From Seiridium cupressi (lineage: Eukaryota; Ascomycota; Sordariomycetes; Amphisphaeriales; Sporocadaceae), in contig JARVKI010000145.1 in assembly GCA_036674765.1 (NCBI GenBank), positions 1-64,000 of the forward strand: a DNA stretch of 64,000 bases. Direction: 5' to 3'. A program made the translations under genes and the position numbers. Positions within the stretch are counted from its first letter, which is position 1. The number at the start of each line of letters is the position of its first letter. Shown here one piece after another: positions 58,001 through 64,000 of this stretch. The notes under the pieces were generated by a model. The model was not told the DNA's origin and did not search any database. It was given only the letters and a program-made list of their open reading frames with translations.

Positions 58001-59332
58001 TCAGTGACCCCATCTTCTTTCAGCATCCCGAGGCCCTTCACTCTTGATTACGGCCGCGTTTCTTGACTCACCAAATGTCGGGCTTCGAAGCGGATCAACA
58101 GACCGCATGATGAACACATCATTGTAATGTGCGGGCCCCTCCGAATGTCCGCTGTCGGAACGCTTTAGTTCGACATCACTACCGGTGGGACCAGCCCGTA
58201 GGGAGACTTGGTCGTCGTCCTCGAGGTAACGGTGCTCGCGGGTAACTTTGATTTCTTGCGTGATGAAGATACTCCCCCATTTATCCTCGAGCACTGGCCA
58301 AAAAATTGGGATACTGGCGCAAATGGCGGCGCAATCGATCTCGAGGACAGCAAGAATAATACTAATAGGGCCGTACCAAGTTGGATCGTGAGTTGGCCAG
58401 GTGGCGGCTTGATGGTCGATGATGGTTGCGAGGCGCCAGATGGCGAGCATAATGACCCTATCAGAATGTTAGTGTTTGCCGTGTGCGGCTGCCAGGGCAG
58501 TTCTTACATTGATCCCATAAACAAGAGACCTAATATCCGCATTCGCTGCTTGAAAGCTGTGCCATCTCGGAAAAGCAGCGGTAATGGGATGGCCAGAACG
58601 GTCAAGTCAAGAATCATGTTGATCGCGGTGTGGCTTTCGTAGGTCGCGGCGAACTCAGCTGACTTGGGCGAGCCATATCCATAGCAAATGGCATTTGGAG
58701 GGTTCTCCCAAAAACTCTTGACAGGAATGCATGGCACCCAGGCGATAAAGGAGTAGGCGAATCCCCAGAGGGCAGTGAAAACAGCGACCATGACTGTAAT
58801 ACGCCACATCCTATGACCTCGGCCATAGACCCGGAGATATTGAAGAAGCAAGGCTTCTTTTATGAGAGCCGTCGCCGTGCAATATGATGCGTTGCCGATA
58901 TAGTATGTCTTCAGATAGGACTTCATTTGATCTCCCGTCAGCAGGATGAAGTGCTGACCCAGTCCATAGCGATCTGCTGCCAGGAGGAGCCCAACACTCC
59001 CCGAGGTAGTTACTATCTGAGCTGAGCATTAGCCAGTGTCTCTTTGACCTCCTAGTCTGCCAGCAAGACTCACTGCGTATAGCAAGACGAGTAGGTCGTC
59101 CCAGCCGGCATCCCGGACAATCCTAGCTCGAACATAGAGCCTTCCGAGGACACAAAGCCATGAGGATACCTGGGCCGAGTCAGTGGATACCAGTATGTGT
59201 GACGGGAGCTCATGCCGTCCAAATGAGACGCACCAGGAATGTGATAATGAGGCCCAGAATGACCGGTTTCCGGTTGGACCACGGCTCCGGCTCACCCAAG
59301 TTACTGGTCGAAAATGAGCTATCCAAACTCAT
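58001..59332 (-). CDS. Pth11/SAT4-type integral membrane protein
   Basis: Fungal rhodopsin-domain membrane protein of the family often annotated as SAT4 or Pth11-like GPCR. Exons 59332-59234, 59169-59074, 59016-58508 and 58457-58001 (introns 64, 57 and 50 bp) give 386 residues. Family landmarks are VSSWLCVLGRLYVRARIVRD with AGWDDLLVLLYA, GLGQHFILL, the YYIGNASYCTATALIKEALL segment, LQYLRVYG, FIAWVPCIPVKSFWE, TYESHTAINMILDLTVLAIP, LPLLF and the last spans LAIWRLATII and YGPISIILAVLEIDCAAICA. About seven spans are present, followed by a charged cytosolic tail (VTREHRYLEDDDQVSLRAGP). There is no N-terminal CFEM domain. Ligand and role unknown; some members act in host or surface sensing. Confidence 0.92.
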
Positions 59333-62300
59333 TCTGCCCACGAGTTGATGAACAAATACCAAAGTCCGGCTCGGTGGAAGAAGTAGAAAATTTTAAGGTG
59401 TTGGGGCCCGACTTTTCGACAGCCTCCAGGCCGGGGTTACCAAGAAATAGAAGTCTACATATCTTCGTGGGGGCACGCAGCGACTCTTTAAGAGAGGACT
59501 GCAGTATGTAAGTAGCAGTGGTGTGGTATTCATGACTGGGTGCTCACAGATGTGGAAAGGTACCTGGGGTGTGAACGGAATTCAGGCCTGCAGCCGCATG
59601 CCACCCTATCGCCGTTTGTAGAAGTCATCGTGCACATCAGTGGCAGCACCGATACGACCCAGGCCGACCAGGGATCTCGTCGGTTCATGGATCTAGAATG
59701 AGCCAAGACTGGGCGCTTGGGCCTTTGCCGACAACCCACAACCCGCGGGCCCAACTCCACACAGAGCTTGCAAAGCTCGGTGATGCTCAGGTTGGTGGCA
59801 GGCGATTGGCCCAAGGAAGCAAAGAAGATGATCTGAGCGCCCTACAAGACTTGATCAAATGCTCCGTCCTGGTAGGCAGACCCGAACCCGTGGGTGCTGA
59901 AGAGCCAGAGTAGGGAGGGAAATGCGTGGGAAAATGGATACAAGATAGGGCCGTGTGGTGGAGACCAAGATGCGTGCACCCTGCTCTCTTGTCAGGTGTG
60001 CGAGCTGGCATCGCTTCAGCGTGGTCAAGCCACCGATTTGTATCCAAGTCTGAAGTGCCGGCTCAATGCCCCAGGCCCGTACGCCACGGGTAATACCGTC
60101 AGCCGTGCACCTGCAAATGCTCCAGGTTCAAGATTGAATAAACTTTAGATAGGGAGGAAACTAGTCAAGTTCATCTCAATCTCAAACGTATGATCGACTG
60201 ACTAGTACTAGTCGTCCCCAGCAAAACTAGGGGAATGGCCGGCAGACTCGTAGCCTTACTACAATGCGGTGTGTAATGCCACGATTGTGCATGCGACGCA
60301 AAGAAACATTGGGATGACATAAAGGAAACAAACTGGCATCCCTGGTCCATGCTTGCGAGTGCATTAGTGTATCACAAAAGCTATCTGATCACCACGTGGG
60401 TGGGAAAGTCAGACAGCCAACGGGTCTCGGACCTCCAACCCCTCCTCAGTTGATGAAAGCTCTTTGTTCAGAGACAACGACAAGAGTGGGTGGGAGGATC
60501 CTGCAGTAAGCTGTGTCTTGCATCCGTGGCGGTGGCGGCATGATATCAGAAAGGCAAGCGAATACCGACAACCCCATCCACCTGCCTTAGACGTCATCGA
60601 CGTTAATCAGTCAGCCTATGAGCGTTGAATTGACTCGATCGACTTGAATGATGAGATCCAGGATACCACGTTGGGTGGAATGCCACGAACTGTCCAGAAG
60701 AACTTTTCAAGAGCCGAAATAAGAGCTTCGCTACTGGTGCTTGGTGTGACAAAGGTGAAATTATAATTGTGCATTTTCATATCTTAAGTTGTAACGTCTG
60801 TATACCCTGTTCCTAGAGCTCGGCACTTCTTTCAAAAAACCATCGCATCATGAATGTCTAAAATTACCTCCCCGCTACCCCAGCAGTAGCCCTGTCGCCT
60901 CTCACTGCAGGACCTTGGCGCTCCTTCTGCAGGCTAAATCCCTTTAGAGGATCTGGCGTGCCAGGGGAACATGATCGCAAATCCCGGAAACAGACCAGAA
61001 GATCCAGATGGGGCTTGCTCCATCGTCGCGTTACACTTCGGCCGGGATCCGTCTCAGTCAAACCACTGCCGCATCCCCAATCATGTTGGTCCCCATCGAA
61101 CTCCAAACACCACACACGTCCTTCCACGGTATAGACGGCATCTGGCAGCTGGACAGAGCAGGGGGTTCATGTACTTTAGAAAGCCGGGGAGGAAAACAGC
61201 CGAAGCTTCTATGCCTACCTCCTGCAGAGCTAATGGATAAGATCAGCAACAAACGCACACGCATCCCGGCACATATTAGGAACGAATCAATGAGATCGTT
61301 GGGGACCGGTATCCTGGAGCCTTCCAAACATACACAACTACCAAAAAAACCAAGGAATTTTATACCCGAGTTTCGGCAGGTCATGGAATTGCCAACCCAT
61401 TGAGGTGAATAAGAAGAACTCACAACCTTGAGTTGGCTCGGCAAACTGATAAAAGGAATTCTTCAGCTACATGGAGGAATCACCGTGTACCAGTAGATGT
61501 CAAGCTCACAAGGATGTTATATTTTCTATCGCGGGACTTGGAATCCCTTTCGATGAGAATGAATTCTTGAAATGTTTCAGAGATCAGATAATGCGCAAGC
61601 CACGAATCAACGCCTTGTGTTGGCATGAGTCGGACTGGTTGAATCTTTGTCACGGTTTTTATTGAGTCACCATGTCTCTGCTGTCTGGTCCTGCAGGAGT
61701 GTCGGGCTTCCCGTATGCTCCCAGGTTCTGCTGCAGCGGTCCGTCATTGCGCGTCGATTTGATAGAGTCGGTTCCACTTTCTCATGTTTCTGCGTATAGC
61801 TACATGCAAATCAATAGCAAATCCAGCCGTTTGTATAGTTACGATGACACCAAGGTAGGGAGACTGCAGACACCCGGCCCGCCAGACCCTCCAAGACGTC
61901 GAGATAGGATGACGAAAAGAAGTCTCTTGATGATATTCCAGCTAGGTGTCCGCTCAGATTATATGGTGAGAAGGGTTCATGACGAAATGGACCAACGCAT
62001 AGTAGATTGCAGGCTCTTACCGATAATTCAGGCTACTTCTTCATTCCATGCCTACGAGAGGTCATCGTGTATCGAAAAAATAGAAACTCTAAGATTGGTA
62101 TATCGGGTGGGTCTATACTAGGCTAGTCATTTCTTTACACAGTTTGCATACTGGCGGATAGCAACCTATACCATGTTAGAATATGTAACGTCAGAAAGCT
62201 TCTGATCCAGGAGAATTGAACAGACTCTGGTTTAATGTAAGGAGATCTAGTGATGCTACCCTCGTATGCATCCGCCGCCGCAAGCGGCGGAGACCATTCC

Positions 62301-63135
62301 ATAATATATTGTTGGCTCGCTAGTCACAATTTCAGGGAAGAATGCTCTCGGCTAAGTCTTCCTGCAATTTAGTGCTGCTGCCTTGCTTCATATATCCTTT
62401 AATTTAATACAGGCGAGAAGGTCCTTACGTTTCCTTTTCATGAAAGGATTTGAACTATTATATGAAGCATACGTACTTCTAGCGGTCAGCGTCGACCGCT
62501 GTATTTGCGAAGGAGAATGAAGGCCTATCAGCCGTGAGCAAGGAAAGGGGATGCAGGCAAAGGGTTCATTTTGGTTCTTGGGATCCAGTCAAAGTGAGCT
62601 TTCGTTCACAAAATAAATGAGAGCGTGACCTCCAGTGAGATTGACAGTTTGGGTGGTCAGATGTGAATGCGCCCAAGTTTATTGTATACTCTCAACACAC
62701 TGAGCTTACAATGCTCTTGAAATGTGCTGTCCATTTGATACGTCCAAAATCCATCCATCATGATGCCATGAGAAGTCAAGCTTGAATCTGGTGCTTCATT
62801 CTGTGTGAAAGTTCTTTGGGATAACGGTCCCCCATTTGCCCAGAATCACTGTGCTGCAAGGGGCTTCATTATGTGGGCTAGATTTACAACTTCCATGCTT
62901 TCGCCCTTCCTCGAGCAAGATAGCTGCTAGCGGCTAATGCTAGAGTGCTAAAACATTAGCCAGCTCTAATTTCCAAAAGTGCCTTAGTGCTGACCAGCCA
63001 ACAGCGGCACAGGCGGCACAGAGCTGGTGCACTTGGCTAAGGATCCCTTGATTCATGTGATGGACTCACTTAGGTGACCAGTCGATCATTTAAGGCAGCC
63101 CTGCAATATGATCTTCGTAGGACTGTGATAGCATC
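59333..63135. other. 3.8-kb region without recognisable gene
   Basis: Between the membrane protein start and the sulfotransferase-like start. Frames of 60-150 codons occur on both strands (for example 61672-62121 on plus and 61444-61058 on minus), none with motifs or splice partners that I can support. The interval 62120-63100 is AT-richer and has no frame of note. No terminal repeats large enough to define a transposon were seen by eye. Confidence 0.5.
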
Positions 63136-63984
63136 ATGTCTGCCAGATCTTCCGAGGGCACGCCCAAAACAGGCGTTCAAGTCCTATGTTTAGGCCTCCC
63201 ACGGACTGGTACCTTCTCCATGTACGAAGCCCTCACCATCCTTGGCTACAAAAATGTCCACCACGGCCTGTCGCCAGCATCCCAGGGAAAGGGCACAAAT
63301 CTCGCCGAATGGCGTGTCTGGTCACACGCATGTGACGCCTCTTTCCCGTCGTTGCCCACTTACACGGGACGAGGCCTGACCAGGGCCGAGTGGGACGAGT
63401 TATTCGTGGACTGCGAAGCCGTCACCGACATTGCGAGCCTATTCGCAGAGCAGCTGATAGAGGTGTACCCGGACGCCAAGGTTGTACTGGTGGAGCGCGA
63501 CATTGAGCCCTGGCGGGTGAGCATAGACGAGGTCTTCACTGGAATGTATTCACCGGCAGCCACGTTTTTCATGACCCGGATCGAGCCGTTACTCGGTACC
63601 ATTGCCGGACCTGTTTCTCGGCGGATGTGGAGCGGATGGCTAGGCCTGGGCGACCCGGACACAACGACGCTTAATGAAAAAAGAGCTGCAGCTGGTGAAC
63701 GGTATAGGAGGCACTACCAACGGATCAAAGAATTGGTACCGACGAATAAGAGACTGGATTTTCGACTCAGTCAAGGGTGGGGCCCATTGTGCGAGTTTCT
63801 TGAGCGCGAAGTTCCTGATGGCGTCGAGTTTCCCAGGACAAATGACAAGGAAGCATTTAGGGAGTTCCTGGAAAGAGCGTGGAAGAAGGGTCTTTGGCAA
63901 GCTTTCACTCAACTAGGACCTTATGTTGTCGGAATGAGTGCTGTAAGCATGGCAGCGTTGGGATATGCTCGGGGTTGGTGGTAG
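63136..63984 (+). CDS. P-loop sulfotransferase-like protein
   Basis: Intronless, 282 residues. It belongs to the fungal sulfotransferase-like family that is often mis-annotated as NAD-dependent epimerase. The N-terminal phosphate-binding loop is LGLPRTGTFSMYEALTIL (about 19-36), the site that holds the 5'-phosphosulfate of PAPS in true sulfotransferases. Other family landmarks are YKNVHHGL, DCEAVTDIASLFAEQLIEVY, PDAKVVLVERDIEPW (the second PAPS-binding stretch) and the YRRHYQRIKELVPTNKRLDF block with QGWGPLCEFL. The C terminus ends with a hydrophobic segment (YVVGMSAVSMAALGYARGW), suggesting a tail-anchored membrane protein. Acceptor substrate unknown. It lies after a long gene-free stretch at the right edge of the window. 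Confidence 0.9.
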   Translation: MSARSSEGTPKTGVQVLCLGLPRTGTFSMYEALTILGYKNVHHGLSPASQGKGTNLAEWRVWSHACDASFPSLPTYTGRGLTRAEWDELFVDCEAVTDIASLFAEQLIEVYPDAKVVLVERDIEPWRVSIDEVFTGMYSPAATFFMTRIEPLLGTIAGPVSRRMWSGWLGLGDPDTTTLNEKRAAAGERYRRHYQRIKELVPTNKRLDFRLSQGWGPLCEFLEREVPDGVEFPRTNDKEAFREFLERAWKKGLWQAFTQLGPYVVGMSAVSMAALGYARGWW

Positions 63985-64000
63985 ACCTCGATAGACATGC

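Noticed and set aside
61672..62121. 149-codon plus-strand frame
   Set aside because: Protein-like composition but no motif, signal peptide or splice support; could be real, but cannot be supported.
57000..63984. Secondary-metabolite gene cluster
   Set aside because: Only a receptor-like membrane protein and a sulfotransferase-like protein are present; no polyketide synthase, peptide synthetase, terpene synthase or tailoring set.

Overview
The window is nuclear DNA of a filamentous ascomycete (Pezizomycotina). Genes are compact and on both strands, with 1-4 short introns (about 50-110 bp, GTRNGN donors, CTRAY branch points). The proteins are conserved fungal housekeeping proteins plus two families expanded in filamentous fungi (RTA1-like and Pth11/SAT4-type membrane proteins) and a fungal bZIP. 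A sordariomycete is my best guess from protein style and intron structure, but this is inference and no species can be named.

Layout. 1-2.3 kb: microsatellite and no gene. 2.4-8 kb: a Cys-rich zinc-binding-like protein, CCT4 (minus) and, divergently, the 26S proteasome ATPase RPT1 (plus). 9.2-14.1 kb, all minus: a bZIP-type regulator with an unresolved start, a predicted 70-residue protein, and RRN3. 15.6-16.7 kb: HAP3/NF-YB (minus), followed by 4.1 kb with no supportable gene. 20.8-28.3 kb: a dense block with prefoldin 2 (minus), CMC2 (plus), a TMEM14-like protein (minus), OST2/DAD1 (plus), GRH1/GRASP (minus), TGS1 (plus) and an RTA1-like protein (minus). 29.6-35.4 kb: DOP1 (minus). 35.4-38.4 kb: a gene-poor zone holding a tRNA-like pol III gene interrupted by a small inverted-repeat element, and a carboxylesterase relic. 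38.4-49 kb: MON1 (plus), two unrecognised proteins (minus) and a possibly secreted amidohydrolase (minus). 51-57 kb, plus strand: PDI with HDEL, a small mitochondrial-type membrane protein and an RRM protein. 58-64 kb: a Pth11/SAT4-like membrane protein (minus) and a P-loop sulfotransferase-like protein (plus), separated by 3.8 kb without a recognisable gene.

How the genes fit together. Much of the content concerns protein folding and trafficking: prefoldin and CCT4 (cytosolic folding), RPT1 (degradation), OST2 and PDI (ER glycosylation and disulfide formation), GRH1, DOP1 and MON1 (Golgi and endosome/vacuole traffic). RRN3, HAP3, TGS1 and the RRM protein act in transcription and RNA metabolism. 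Nothing indicates an operon, a secondary-metabolite cluster or a CRISPR array. Several neighbours are divergent pairs with 300-660 bp between start codons (CCT4/RPT1, prefoldin 2/CMC2, TMEM14-like/OST2, GRH1/TGS1), so shared promoters are likely.

I found no convincing undescribed multi-gene system. The most unusual structures are the interrupted tRNA-like gene at 37.0-37.4 kb, an 82-bp near-palindromic element at 42.2 kb, and three genes whose models do not close cleanly (CCT4 5' exon, bZIP start, amidohydrolase second intron). Exon boundaries were worked out by hand from splice consensus and reading frame, not from transcripts.
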